A DNA stretch of 64,000 bases from the NCBI GenBank assembly GCA_900465675.1, contig UBJR01000005.1:434001-498000 (forward strand), written 5' to 3'. The position numbers and the translations under genes were made by a program. The stretch comes from Hyphomicrobiales bacterium. Its GTDB lineage: Bacteria; Pseudomonadota; Alphaproteobacteria; Rhizobiales; Rhizobiaceae. This document shows positions 43,597 to 52,682 of this stretch, in pieces. Under the pieces are notes generated by a model. That model was not told the DNA's origin. It did no database searches and was given only the letters and a program-made list of their open reading frames with translations. The first letter of the stretch is position 1. Each line of letters opens with the position of its first letter.

Positions 43597-45285
43597 TTAT
43601 TGAACCGGCTTGAGACGCAGGAGATGCATCAGACGCATCCGGTTGTTGTCATGATCTTCCGGGTTCATGACCGGATCCTTGTCCGTCACCCAGCCGGTAA
43701 AGCGCTTGCTGGAGAACTGATACCAGGTGGGACCGTTGAACACAGGTACGACCGGGAAGTCATCGGCGACCAGAAGCTGGATGTCGTTGAAAATCTTCTT
43801 GTGGTCATCATCGGTCGTGGCCTTCAGATACTGACTGAAGAGCGCGTCCAGCTTCGGATTCGAATAGCGGGAAGGCGCGCCGGTGATGCGTCCGGCATAG
43901 GCTGTCGAGAGGCTTTGATAGTAGCCGCGGAACGGCGTCGCCCCGTCGGCACGCGAGTTCATGACCACCTCGAAACTTCCGTCAAGGATCTGCTTGCGCC
44001 ACTGCTCGTATTCGGGCGTGGCGACGGACGCATTGATGCCGATGGCGCGAAGTCCCTCGACGGCGATCTGGACCGCGTCAATCCAATCGGTCCAGCCGTT
44101 TGGAACGATGACCGGAAACGCGATCGCCTTGCCTGTTGGCGTCGTCCGGAAGCCATCGGCGCCCTTCTTGAAGCCCGCGTCATCAAGGACCTTGTTGGCC
44201 TTCTCCGTGTCGAAGCCCATGAAGGCGTCCTTATCGCCTTCCGCGGCCTTGTTGCGCCAGCTTTCGAAGCGCGGCGGCAGGCCGCTGGCATGAAGGTTTA
44301 CCACCGGATAGCCGAACCCGGCGATATCCACCATCGACGGCCGATCCATGGCGAGGCTGAATGCGTGACGGAAATTGATGTCCTTGTAAGCCTCGAGATT
44401 GCCCTCGTTGGCGCTCTTGAAGTTCATCTGGAAGGCGACCGTCTCGGCCGGCGGCTGCCAATAGCCGTTATGATCCGGATCGAGTGCTACGAAGGTTTTC
44501 TTGATTTCCGGAATGAACGATCCAATCCAGTCCATATTGCCTTCCGGCAGGATCGCCAGCATCTGATCGTTGCCGGAGATCTGCGGTAGCCGGATGCAAT
44601 CCACATGAAGGGACGCCGCATCCCAGTAATTCGGATTGCGGCATTGCTCGTAAACCTGCGGCGTGAACCGGCGCAGCTCGGTGAGAGGCCCGGATCCGAT
44701 CGGCTTTTCATTCTTGAATGCGACCGGGTCGGAAACATCCTTCCAGACATGCTCAGGAACGACGGCCAGATCTGCCAGCGACTCAGGGAAATCGGAGTTG
44801 ACGTCCTTCAGATTGATGCGGACTTCGGTCGGTGATGGCGCCTCAACGGATGCGACAGTCTCGCCGACACCGACCGTATCGAGAGCCGCGTTCTTCAGCA
44901 TCAGATCGATCGTATACTTGACATCAGACGAGGTCAGCGGCTGACCGTCCGACCATTTCAGCCCAGGACGCAGTTCATAGGTGATAGACTTGAGGTCATC
45001 TGAGAATTTGAAGCTCGTCGCCAGCCGCCATACCGGCTTGCCACCGTCCTCGGCGTTGAAAATGACAAGTGGCTCATAGATGAAATCCATCGTGCTCTGC
45101 CGGCGCCCGGCGAGGTCGAACGGATTGAAATTCTGCACCCAGCTCGTCTGCTCTTCAATGTGCATTGTCAGGACCGCCTCGGCGCTGAATGCACTCGAGG
45201 CGCCGAACAAGGCGATATAGGCAGCCGTCGTCGCCCAGCCCGCCTTCGCGATAAAATTGCGATACCCAATTCCAGTGATGTTCAT
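43597..45285 (-). CDS. Cluster C (SBP_bac_5) binding protein, probable chitooligosaccharide receptor
   Basis: 562 residues with a signal peptide ending near AFSAEAV. SBP_bac_5 features are FIYEPLVIFNAEDGGKPVWRLA, ELRPGLKWSDGQPLTSSDVKY, GSGPLTELRRF and FRHAFSLAMDRPSMV. Cluster C receptors bind peptides or beta-linked oligosaccharides such as cellobiose and chitobiose. The operon ends in a GH20 hexosaminidase and is beside a ROK regulator, so chitobiose or a longer GlcNAc oligomer is the best guess. GAGGGA lies upstream of the ATG at 45285. First gene of the seven-gene operon. Confidence 0.9.
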   Translation of the reverse strand: MNITGIGYRNFIAKAGWATTAAYIALFGASSAFSAEAVLTMHIEEQTSWVQNFNPFDLAGRRQSTMDFIYEPLVIFNAEDGGKPVWRLATSFKFSDDLKSITYELRPGLKWSDGQPLTSSDVKYTIDLMLKNAALDTVGVGETVASVEAPSPTEVRINLKDVNSDFPESLADLAVVPEHVWKDVSDPVAFKNEKPIGSGPLTELRRFTPQVYEQCRNPNYWDAASLHVDCIRLPQISGNDQMLAILPEGNMDWIGSFIPEIKKTFVALDPDHNGYWQPPAETVAFQMNFKSANEGNLEAYKDINFRHAFSLAMDRPSMVDIAGFGYPVVNLHASGLPPRFESWRNKAAEGDKDAFMGFDTEKANKVLDDAGFKKGADGFRTTPTGKAIAFPVIVPNGWTDWIDAVQIAVEGLRAIGINASVATPEYEQWRKQILDGSFEVVMNSRADGATPFRGYYQSLSTAYAGRITGAPSRYSNPKLDALFSQYLKATTDDDHKKIFNDIQLLVADDFPVVPVFNGPTWYQFSSKRFTGWVTDKDPVMNPEDHDNNRMRLMHLLRLKPVQ

Positions 45286-45654
45286 GAAGGTTCCCTCTTT
45301 TTTATTTGCACTCAATCAAATTGATTTAATAATGGATATCGATCTTGGCGATGCCGGTCAATCTGTGAAAATCAGAAATTTGGGTTTGAAAATGCGCCCG
45401 CCGGAAAGCCTTCATTTCTTTCACGAAACGGCATAGAGGCGGAGGTGTGGGCTGCCCGGACGCCGGCGTCGTCTGCGCACAGAATGTGGATCGCGAAGGC
45501 AATTTCCGCGTCATTGCCGATCGTCCATCAGAACCGAATAGTTCAAGGTCGCCAAGTTCCTTCACGGGCGACATCGCAGGCGTTTCGTCATAAAAGCGTA
45601 ATGTGCCTTTGCGATGCCTCAGGTCTCCAAATGTGAATCACTTTCCAGGTTTCC
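45286..45654. other. 369-bp divergent intergenic region
   Basis: Lies between the binding-protein gene (minus) and the IMPase gene (plus). The first 60 bp next to the binding-protein gene are AT-rich and carry a palindrome. The remaining about 300 bp hold no supported gene: short frames on both strands lack family features. It should contain promoters for both flanking genes. Confidence 0.6.
45314..45326. promoter_or_regulatory. Palindromic operator candidate for the ROK regulator
   Basis: Perfect 13-bp palindrome AATCAA-A-TTGATT inside an AT-rich stretch, 29 bp before the start codon of the binding-protein gene. ROK regulators such as NagC bind AT-rich palindromes. No second copy was noticed upstream of the ROK gene itself. 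Assignment is speculative. Confidence 0.45.
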
Positions 45655-46485
45655 ATGACAATTCCCGACGTTGCCGACCGACTCCATCCCGCGGCATCCA
45701 GCCGTCTCAGGCTCTTGGCAGAAGCCGTTTTCAAGGCCGGCACGCTCGCCCGTTCCTCCCTGAAACGCCGCCGTGTCAACGAGATGCTGGCGAAGGCTCC
45801 CAGAGACTATCAGACGGAGATCGACGTCGCGGTTGAGCGGATCATTGTCGACGAGATGGTCAGGGCATTTCCGGATTACGCCATCCAGGGCGAAGAGGCC
45901 GTCGGCAATCGCGACGCCGGCCCGGATACGCCAGTGATCTACATCGATCCGATCGATGGCACGACGAATTATGCGTGGGGAATACCCCATTTCGGCATGA
46001 CCATCTCGATTGCCGAACATGGCAAGGTCGTCGCCGGCGTCGTCTACGACGCGATGCTGGACGAGCTCTTCAGCGCCGAAGCCGGACAGGGTGCCTATCT
46101 CAACGGCGAGAAGATCAGCTGCATCAACAATGGCGATATCGAGAATGTCCTGATCGGAGCCGGCCTTCCCGTTCCCGGCCAGGTCAAGGCGGTCAGGAAG
46201 GAAACCTATCTCTCGGCATTGCAGCGGCTGATGGATGAGACGGCCGGCGTGAGGCGGCTCGGCTCGGCGGCGCTCTCGATCGCCTATGTGGCCTGCGGCC
46301 GCCTCGATGGCTTCTTCGAGGATGGCCTGTCGCTGCACGACTACGGCGCCTCGGCATTGCTTGTCGAAGAGGCAGGCGGCAATGTCTCCGCCTTCTCGGG
46401 TGGCCCGGTAACGGCGAATGGCGATATCCTTGCGGCCAACGCCGCGGTCCACGCCTGGCTGGTTGACGGCTTCCGCGAAGGCTAG
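45655..46485 (+). CDS. Inositol monophosphatase family protein
   Basis: 276 residues of the IMPase/FBPase superfamily. Metal-ligand motifs are visible: GEEAV (Glu), DPIDGTTNYAWG (Asp, Asp) and, near the C-terminus, LSLHDYGASALLVEEAGG, where the usual WDxAAG reads HDYGAS but keeps the Asp. It dephosphorylates an inositol or sugar phosphate, or possibly a 3'-phosphonucleotide. Its stop shares CTAG with the convergent glycerophosphodiesterase stop, a four-base tail overlap. The neighbouring phosphodiester-related transporter suggests a role in organophosphate use. Confidence 0.9.
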   Translation: MTIPDVADRLHPAASSRLRLLAEAVFKAGTLARSSLKRRRVNEMLAKAPRDYQTEIDVAVERIIVDEMVRAFPDYAIQGEEAVGNRDAGPDTPVIYIDPIDGTTNYAWGIPHFGMTISIAEHGKVVAGVVYDAMLDELFSAEAGQGAYLNGEKISCINNGDIENVLIGAGLPVPGQVKAVRKETYLSALQRLMDETAGVRRLGSAALSIAYVACGRLDGFFEDGLSLHDYGASALLVEEAGGNVSAFSGGPVTANGDILAANAAVHAWLVDGFREG

Positions 46486-47330
46486 TGGCCGGAGGTGATC
46501 AGCGTCTCAAGGCCAACCGGGTCATCGGTGGTGATCTGGTCGGCCTTCAGCGCCAACAGGCGGCGAACATCGGGCAAGACATCGGGGATGGCGCGATTGA
46601 TCGTATAGGCGTCGATCGTCCGGCCTTCCTGATGAAATGCGCCGATCATGTCGAAACCCGCTGCATCGGCAAACAGCACCAGCTTGTGATGCAGATAGAT
46701 CATCGTGGCCTTTGGCGAGGCCGCAAGCGCGCCAGCGACGAAGCCCGCGAAATCGCGGTTTTCCATCAGCCGCTCGATTGCGCCGTCATGGCATGGGTCG
46801 TAGCCGACAGGCATATCGGGGACAGCGCGCGACAGGCGCTCCACGGCCACGGCGTCGCCGCCTGACAGAATGACGGATTTAGCCACCGGCGCGATCGCCC
46901 TCGCAAAGGCAGCAACGTCGGCTTCGCTGATGCGGACAGAATATTCCTTCAGATCCAGTTGCAGGACCGCATCCGGATGGCAATCGATCTCCTGCAGCAG
47001 ACGGCCGAGATCATCGATCAGCATGACCGGATGACCGGTCGGCTGGCCTTCGTGGTCGCGGAGATAGAGGCTGTGGAGATAGTCGGCCGAGGCATCGGCG
47101 ACAGCGCCCTCGCCCGTCGTCGCCGGATGCAGCACGTCGTCGTGCAGGACAGCAAAGCCATCACCCGCGAAACAGACGAGATCGATCTCGACGCTTGCAC
47201 CGAGCGCCATGCCCTCGGCAATCCGCTGGCGCGTAAAGGAAATGTCGCCGGCCTGCCGGTGGCCGCGATGCCATTTCAGCCAGGTGAGATGGCCATCCGT
47301 CTTGATTGCGACGCCCGTTGTATCAGACAT
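46482..47330 (-). CDS. Glycerophosphodiester phosphodiesterase (UgpQ/GlpQ-like)
   Basis: 282-residue GDPD TIM barrel. WHRGHRQ near the N-terminus supplies the catalytic Arg-His, EIDLVCFAGDGFAVLHDDVL gives the metal-binding Glu/Asp and second His, and QLDLKEY and IDAYTINR follow in order. It hydrolyses glycerophosphodiesters to glycerol 3-phosphate and an alcohol. HRGHRQAG replaces the more usual HRG-uniform pattern but keeps the key residues. The start at 47330 overlaps the ABC ATPase end by eight bases, so it belongs to the transporter operon. No signal peptide: it acts on imported diesters. Confidence 0.88.
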   Translation of the reverse strand: MSDTTGVAIKTDGHLTWLKWHRGHRQAGDISFTRQRIAEGMALGASVEIDLVCFAGDGFAVLHDDVLHPATTGEGAVADASADYLHSLYLRDHEGQPTGHPVMLIDDLGRLLQEIDCHPDAVLQLDLKEYSVRISEADVAAFARAIAPVAKSVILSGGDAVAVERLSRAVPDMPVGYDPCHDGAIERLMENRDFAGFVAGALAASPKATMIYLHHKLVLFADAAGFDMIGAFHQEGRTIDAYTINRAIPDVLPDVRRLLALKADQITTDDPVGLETLITSGH

Positions 47331-48399
47331 GACCGAACACCTGCTTCTGTCCCTGATGGCCGGCTTGCGGCGATTGATAGACGAGGCCGTTATCGCGGAA
47401 TGCGAAGTAGGCTGCAACCTTGGGCTCGACCAGACTGCCCTTCGCCCAGTTGGCATCCGGCGCGGTCATCGATTTCAGCCGGCTACCGTCGATGAGATCG
47501 ATATCGACAAGCTTATGCGTCCCGAAATCGATGGTGCGGTGAACCGACGCTGCTTTCTTCTCTGAGAGAGAAAGCGAAAGCGCCTCGGGCCGGAAGGCGA
47601 TCTCCACCTCGCCATCGCCGACCGGTACGGCGAGCGGAAAGGCCGGGTGCTCGCTGACGCCGTTCTTGACAGTCGTGCGGACGAAATTCATCGAGCCGAT
47701 AAACCCGGCGACGAAGGCCGTCTGCGGCTCGCGATAGATGACGTCTGGCGGTGCGATCTGCTCGGTGCCGCCGTCTCGCATGACGACGATGCGGTCGGCA
47801 AGCGCTAGCGCCTCGTCCTGACCGTGGGTGACGAACAGCGTGGTGATGCCGAGACGCTGCTGGATGTCCTTGACCTCTTCACGCAGACGCTCGCGCAGAT
47901 GCTGGTCGAGGCTGGCGAAGGGTTCGTCGAGCAGCAGGATCTTCGGCTCCAGCACCAGCGAACGGGCCAGCGCGACACGCTGCTGCTGGCCGCCGGAAAG
48001 CTGCGTGGTCTGGCGCTTGCCGTAGTTGGACAGGCCGACAAGCTGAAGGGCGCCTTCGACGCGGTCGCGGATCTCCGCCTTCTGCAGATGCCGCAGCTTC
48101 AGGCCGAAAGCGATGTTGTTGAAGACATCCATATGCGTCCACAAGGCGTGGCTCTGAAACACCATGCCGGTCGGCCGCTTCTCCGGCGGCAGGCCGGTCA
48201 CGTCCTTGGCGTCGATCAGGATCGAACCGCCCGTCGGGCGCTCGAAGCCGCCGATCATGCGAAGCAGCGTCGACTTGCCGGAGCCGGAGGGGCCGAGAAG
48301 GCAGACCAGCTCGCCATCTTCGACATCGAGCGAGAAATCGCGTACGGCGAAGGACGTGCCGAAGCTCTTCGAAACGCCGTTGATCGTCAAACGAGCCAT
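47323..48399 (-). CDS. ABC transporter ATP-binding protein (PotA/FbpC/UgpC type)
   Basis: 358 residues. Walker A GPSGSGKS, signature [15 protein letters not shown], Walker B ILLLDEPFASLDQHL and FVTHGQDEA are intact, followed by a C-terminal TOBE-type regulatory domain (about 245-345). This subclass energises uptake of polyamines, iron, phosphonates and glycerol phosphates. Coupled to GDPD downstream; 33 bp after the second permease. Confidence 0.92.
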   Translation of the reverse strand: MARLTINGVSKSFGTSFAVRDFSLDVEDGELVCLLGPSGSGKSTLLRMIGGFERPTGGSILIDAKDVTGLPPEKRPTGMVFQSHALWTHMDVFNNIAFGLKLRHLQKAEIRDRVEGALQLVGLSNYGKRQTTQLSGGQQQRVALARSLVLEPKILLLDEPFASLDQHLRERLREEVKDIQQRLGITTLFVTHGQDEALALADRIVVMRDGGTEQIAPPDVIYREPQTAFVAGFIGSMNFVRTTVKNGVSEHPAFPLAVPVGDGEVEIAFRPEALSLSLSEKKAASVHRTIDFGTHKLVDIDLIDGSRLKSMTAPDANWAKGSLVEPKVAAYFAFRDNGLVYQSPQAGHQGQKQVFGHV

Positions 48400-48432
48400 T
48401 GAAAGCCTCTCTTCGGGCGGAACCCGATCATA

Positions 48433-49263
48433 TTATGCACCGAAGCCCCGGGCGAATGCACCCGTGCCGATGACGCGGCGGGCAAACATCAAGGCAATGA
48501 AGGACGGCACCCACAGCATCACAGAAAGCACAGCGCCGTACTGAACGACGATCTGGTTGTTGATGAAGGTGATCATCAGCACCGGCATGGTGCGGATTTC
48601 AGGCGCACCGATCAGCCAGGCGCCTTCGGTTTCGTAGAAGGTGCCGACGAAGGTCAAAAGCAGGGCGGCGGCGATCGTCGGCCCGGCCTGCGGCAGGGTG
48701 ATCGACCAGAAGACGCGCAGTGGTGCCGCACCTGCGTCCCGCGCCGCCTCTTCCATGCGGCGATCGACATTCTGAAAGGCCGCGACCGGAATCCAGATCA
48801 TCAGCATCAGTGTGCCGACGAGCTGGATCAGCACGACACCCCAGAAGGTGCTGATTAGCCCCAACTGCAGGAAGATGCCGGCGATCGCCACCAGCAGGCC
48901 AAATTTCGGAAAGGCATGCGATGCGAGCAAGGACAGGAAGAGGATGTTGCGGCCCGGAAATTTCATCCGCGCAAAGGCATAGGCCGCCGGAAGGCAGATG
49001 ATCGCCGAAAGGATGGTGACGGTTGCCGTCAGCCGCAGGCTCAGCGTCAGCGCATCCCAGACATCCGCACGCGACAGCGTCTGATGCCAGAAGCGCAGGC
49101 CGAACTGCTGCGGAATGACGGAGGGATAGCGCCAGACCTCGGTAAAGGCCCAGGTGCCGACAACGACCAGCGGCAATGCGATGAACAGCGTCAGAAGGAC
49201 TGCGAAGCAGATCCCGGTCCAATCGATCCTGGCGCGTGAAGCGGTGTTTTCAACCGGCGTCAT
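48433..49263 (-). CDS. ABC transporter permease, second
   Basis: 276 residues, BPD_transp_1 family with six predicted helices; the EAA loop is RRMEEAARDAGAAPLRVFWSITLPQA. It overlaps the preceding permease by four bases. The subunit set matches the PotB/PotC or PhnU/PhnV arrangement of two different permeases. Confidence 0.92.
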   Translation of the reverse strand: MTPVENTASRARIDWTGICFAVLLTLFIALPLVVVGTWAFTEVWRYPSVIPQQFGLRFWHQTLSRADVWDALTLSLRLTATVTILSAIICLPAAYAFARMKFPGRNILFLSLLASHAFPKFGLLVAIAGIFLQLGLISTFWGVVLIQLVGTLMLMIWIPVAAFQNVDRRMEEAARDAGAAPLRVFWSITLPQAGPTIAAALLLTFVGTFYETEGAWLIGAPEIRTMPVLMITFINNQIVVQYGAVLSVMLWVPSFIALMFARRVIGTGAFARGFGA

Positions 49264-50150
49264 CGGCGGCCCTCCCGGTTTCTGGCGATCGAGCGCACGT
49301 AGAAAATGCCGAAGACCAGGCAGAAGGCGAAGGAGATAACCGCCTGCGTCAACGCGTTCAGCGGATCGTTCATGTCGGAGAAGGTGCGCTGCATGAACGG
49401 CCCCATCATCTCGGGCGAAGCGGGACCGAGAACATAGGGCAGCGTGAAGGACGAGAAGATGCCGAGAACGGCGAAAGATGCGGTCACCAGGAGGGAGTTG
49501 CCCATGCGCGGCATGATGATCGAGATGAAGACGCGCAAGGGCTTGGCGCCGACATCACGCGCGGCCTCGATCGAGCTTTTCGAGATGCTGCTGAGCCCGG
49601 CCGTCAACATCAGCACGGTCAGCGGCAGGTTGTCCCAGACGAGGCCGATCACCGGCCCCCAGGGTGTCAGATAGGGCGATGGCAGCTTCGGCAGACCGAC
49701 GGCGTTGAGCAGGATATCGACGGTACCATTCGGGCCGATGGTGCGGATCAGCGCGTAGGAAAGAATGATCGACGGCACGAACATCGGGAAGATTGCAAGC
49801 CCCTGCACATAGCCGGCAAGGCGGCCCTGGGAGAAGCGAAGATAAAGCGCAATCGGCAATCCGATGACGACAAGCAGCACGCCGCAGACAAAGGTCGTCC
49901 AGAGCGTTACCCAGAGATTGGCAAGGCTGTAGCTGTCGGTGAAGAAGAACTGGTAGGAAGCCAGCGAGAACTGCGAAGTTCCATCCGCCCGGCGCACGAA
50001 GATCGTACCCATGACGGCCGAGATGATCGGATAGACGATAAGCCAGCCGAGCAGGAGAATCGGCAGGGCGACCAGAAGCAGCCCCGCCGAGGCACTCTTG
50101 GCCGGCGCGCCATCACGCGCCGGCGATTGAACGGGTATCCGTCTGCGCAT
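49260..50150 (-). CDS. ABC transporter permease, first
   Basis: 296 residues with six predicted helices and the EAA loop SIEAARDVGAKPLRVFISIIMPRM. The start codon shares one base with the binding-protein stop (50150), so translation is coupled. It pairs with the following permease. Confidence 0.92.
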   Translation of the reverse strand: MRRRIPVQSPARDGAPAKSASAGLLLVALPILLLGWLIVYPIISAVMGTIFVRRADGTSQFSLASYQFFFTDSYSLANLWVTLWTTFVCGVLLVVIGLPIALYLRFSQGRLAGYVQGLAIFPMFVPSIILSYALIRTIGPNGTVDILLNAVGLPKLPSPYLTPWGPVIGLVWDNLPLTVLMLTAGLSSISKSSIEAARDVGAKPLRVFISIIMPRMGNSLLVTASFAVLGIFSSFTLPYVLGPASPEMMGPFMQRTFSDMNDPLNALTQAVISFAFCLVFGIFYVRSIARNREGRR

Positions 50151-51295
50151 CAGGTACGGCTGATGTTCGGCGCTACGTTACGGTACCAGCCGTCGTTGAT
50201 GTTGGTTTCCCAATCGCCACTCGGGAAGGTCGGAATGGTCTTCGGAATGACGTCGGCATACTTCTTGCGAAGGTCGTCCGAAATGTGGTCCCAGGAGACG
50301 CCCGGGAAGCCGCCGATCTCAGTGATGATGGATTCCTGGATTTCCTTGCTGAGCAGGAACGAGGCGAGCTTGAGAGCGGCATCCTTATGGGCGCCGTTCG
50401 AGAGGACAGTCATGCGCGAGAAACCACCGCAGAGCGCGAGATCGCTTAGCTGGACGAGGCCGGTCGTCTCGGGCAGCACGCCCTGCGAGATTGCCTGCAG
50501 AATCTGATCCGACCAGACAGGCGTCATGGTGACGACGCCCTGTGCGAGCAGCTGGATCGACTGCGTGTTGCCGGCGGTGTAGGCGCCCTTTTCGTAGAGC
50601 GAGGGAGCGAGATCAGTGAGAAGCTTCCAGGCCGGAGTCAGCGTCTGGTTGGCGTAGTCTGCGGTGAAGTTGTCGACGGTGAACTTGCTGGGGTCGCGGC
50701 CATTGGCTTCATGAATGGCGCGGCGGACGAAGTTACCGCCAGAACCGCCCTTGTCGGGACGGTTGTAGATGAACTGGCCGGGGTTGGCCTTGATCCAGGC
50801 CGTCAGCTGTTCCCAGGTCTTCGGCGCGTTCTTCGGGTCGAGCTTGGTGGTGTCATAGGCCAGCAGAACCTGCGAGCCGCGATAGGGAAGCGAGTATTCG
50901 CTATCGACGCTCAGCGGGTTGACGTGGTCGAAGCCTTCGATGTTCTCGGCCGAGAACTTCACCCAGAGACCGGCGTCGATGCCGCCTGCCGGAAGGCGTG
51001 GGTCGAAATGTTCGAAAATGTCTGCCTGCGGATCGGTCTTGGTCTTCAGCGCGGCGAGACCGCGATCGGCGATAGCGCGCAGACCGGTGTTGTCGCCGGC
51101 GTCGGTGACCTTGATGGCCAGCTCCGGATGGGCCTTCGAAAACGCCGGAACGACGATGTTGCTCCAGAAATCGATAATGTTGGCGTCAGAGCCACTGTAG
51201 AGATCAATCGTCTCTCCAGCTGCAAACGCAAAGCGCGGCATCGCCAGAAGGCCCACCACCGCCGACGAAGTGACTAGAAATTCGCGTCTGTTCAT
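50150..51295 (-). CDS. ABC extracellular solute-binding protein, Tat-type export
   Basis: 381 residues of the SBP_bac_1/PotD-like class. The N-terminus MNRREFLVTSSAVVG is a twin-arginine signal, with cleavage near FAFAAGE. IDLYSGSDANIIDFWSNIVV, PADIFEHFDPRL-type and YRGSQVLLAYDTTKLD segments resemble binding proteins of the YnjB/AfuA/PhnS group. The ATG at 51295 has AGGAGAAGG upstream. With the GDPD gene in the operon, the cargo may be a glycerophosphodiester or sugar phosphate. The ligand is not determinable from sequence. Confidence 0.9.
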   Translation of the reverse strand: MNRREFLVTSSAVVGLLAMPRFAFAAGETIDLYSGSDANIIDFWSNIVVPAFSKAHPELAIKVTDAGDNTGLRAIADRGLAALKTKTDPQADIFEHFDPRLPAGGIDAGLWVKFSAENIEGFDHVNPLSVDSEYSLPYRGSQVLLAYDTTKLDPKNAPKTWEQLTAWIKANPGQFIYNRPDKGGSGGNFVRRAIHEANGRDPSKFTVDNFTADYANQTLTPAWKLLTDLAPSLYEKGAYTAGNTQSIQLLAQGVVTMTPVWSDQILQAISQGVLPETTGLVQLSDLALCGGFSRMTVLSNGAHKDAALKLASFLLSKEIQESIITEIGGFPGVSWDHISDDLRKKYADVIPKTIPTFPSGDWETNINDGWYRNVAPNISRT

Positions 51296-51640
51296 GACCT
51301 TCTCCTCTTCCTGGGCCTCATTCCAAGAGGCCTTCGAAAGCCTAGCTATCCGTGGTGGATGACACCCCAATGACAAAAACCCACTTTTTGCACGCCTGTG
51401 CATCAATTGGCTTGAGGGATTTGGATTGCGGCTCAGTTACCGATAATATCGCGACATCACCATCATGACCGGCAAACCAGGCGTCGCCGCGCTATCCCAA
51501 TTCACCCGCAAGATTTCATTCGTCCGGTTACATTGTTGTACGACAAATTATATGCCAGTATGTGATGGCGAGGTAACGCAGGAAGGCGCGAAGCCCCGCA
51601 TCACATCAGACGATCGAGCGAAGAAGTGTCAGGAAAATAA
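51296..51640. other. 345-bp divergent intergenic region
   Basis: Between the binding-protein gene (minus) and the aldo/keto reductase (plus). It holds a TTGTACGACAA operator at 51536-51546. The half next to the binding-protein gene shows no supported gene and presumably carries that operon's promoter. Confidence 0.6.
51536..51546 (+). promoter_or_regulatory. TTGTACGACAA operator upstream of the aldo/keto reductase
   Basis: Exact 11-base match to the operator in the sugar transporter promoter, 40 kb away. On the plus strand it is followed after four bases by a TATG -10-like sequence (51551-51556), the same spacing as at 10595, and a GTTACA -35-like sequence lies just before it. This links the reductase gene to the GntR protein at 2975-3694. 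Confidence 0.65.
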
Positions 51641-52681
51641 ATGCCAAAACTGGAGAAGAGAAGCGTCAACGCGAATGGGCCTGAGGTTACCGTCATGGGC
51701 CTGGGCGGAACCGGCCTAGGCAACATGTACCGCGCGACTGACCCGAAAGTGGCGCATGACACCGTTCACGCTGCTTTCGAGAAGGGCTTGCGCTATTTCG
51801 ATACGGCGCCGGTCTATGGCTTTGGCCTGGCGGAGACCCGGCTTGGCGAAGCGATCCGCACGCTGCTGCGGAGCGAAATCGTCATCTCGTCCAAAGTCGG
51901 CTACGATCTGGTGCCGATCCCCGACAGCGAGGTCAAACCTGTTCTCTGGGACGAGGCGCCGCCTTTTCGCGCCGATTTCGACTATTCACGCGATGCCGTC
52001 TTCCGGTCGATCGAGGGCTCACTGAAGCGCCTCGGCACTGATTATATCGACATGCTGGCGATCCACGATCCGGACGAGGCGATCCACTTCGCCAAGGGTG
52101 AGGATCCGCGCGCCCGCAGCCGCTTCAGGGAAGCGATGGACGGCGCCTATCCGGCACTCGACGAGCTCAGATCGCAGGGTGTCATCAAGGCGATCGGCGT
52201 CGGCATCAACCAGTGGCAGATGCTGTCCGATTTCGTCGAGGCGGGTCAGTTCGACTACTTCCTGCTGGCCGGCCGCTACACGCTTCTGGAACAGGAGCCG
52301 CTTGCCACACTGTTTCCCGCCTGCGAGCGCAAGGGCACGAAGCTCGTCATCGGCGGCCCCTACAATTCGGGAATTCTGGCAACCGGCGCCGTCAACGGCG
52401 CGACCTTCAATACGCGCAATGCGCCGCAGGAGGTGCTGGATCGCGTTGCCCGGCTGAGCTCCGTCTGCGAAAGCCACAAAGTGCCGCTGGCCGCTGCCGC
52501 TCTCCAGTTTCCGCTGGCCCACAAGCTTGTCGTCAGCGTCATACCCGGCGCCCGTTCGGTCGCAGAACTCGAACAGAATCTCGACTATCTCGCGTGGCCG
52601 ATCCCGGCGGGCCTATGGTCGGATTTGCGCGATCAGGGGCTGATCGATCCGGCAGCGCCGCTACCCGGCGACACGCAGTGA
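51641..52681 (+). CDS. Aldo/keto reductase, probable L-fucose/D-threo-aldose 1-dehydrogenase
   Basis: 346-residue AKR barrel. The catalytic Asp/Tyr segment is YFDTAPVYGFGLAETRLGEAI, the Lys is in VISSKVGYDL, and the His is in LAIHDPD; the cofactor loop includes IPGARSVAELEQNL. The long insert and the GLGGTGLGNMYR start match the D-threo-aldose (L-fucose) dehydrogenase and pyridoxal 4-dehydrogenase group. Oxidation of L-fucose or D-arabinose to the lactone would be the first step of the pathway completed by the SDR and FAH enzymes at 1.3-3 kb. The shared operator supports this. Substrate is inferred. Confidence 0.85.
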   Translation: MPKLEKRSVNANGPEVTVMGLGGTGLGNMYRATDPKVAHDTVHAAFEKGLRYFDTAPVYGFGLAETRLGEAIRTLLRSEIVISSKVGYDLVPIPDSEVKPVLWDEAPPFRADFDYSRDAVFRSIEGSLKRLGTDYIDMLAIHDPDEAIHFAKGEDPRARSRFREAMDGAYPALDELRSQGVIKAIGVGINQWQMLSDFVEAGQFDYFLLAGRYTLLEQEPLATLFPACERKGTKLVIGGPYNSGILATGAVNGATFNTRNAPQEVLDRVARLSSVCESHKVPLAAAALQFPLAHKLVVSVIPGARSVAELEQNLDYLAWPIPAGLWSDLRDQGLIDPAAPLPGDTQ

Positions 52682-52682
52682 C

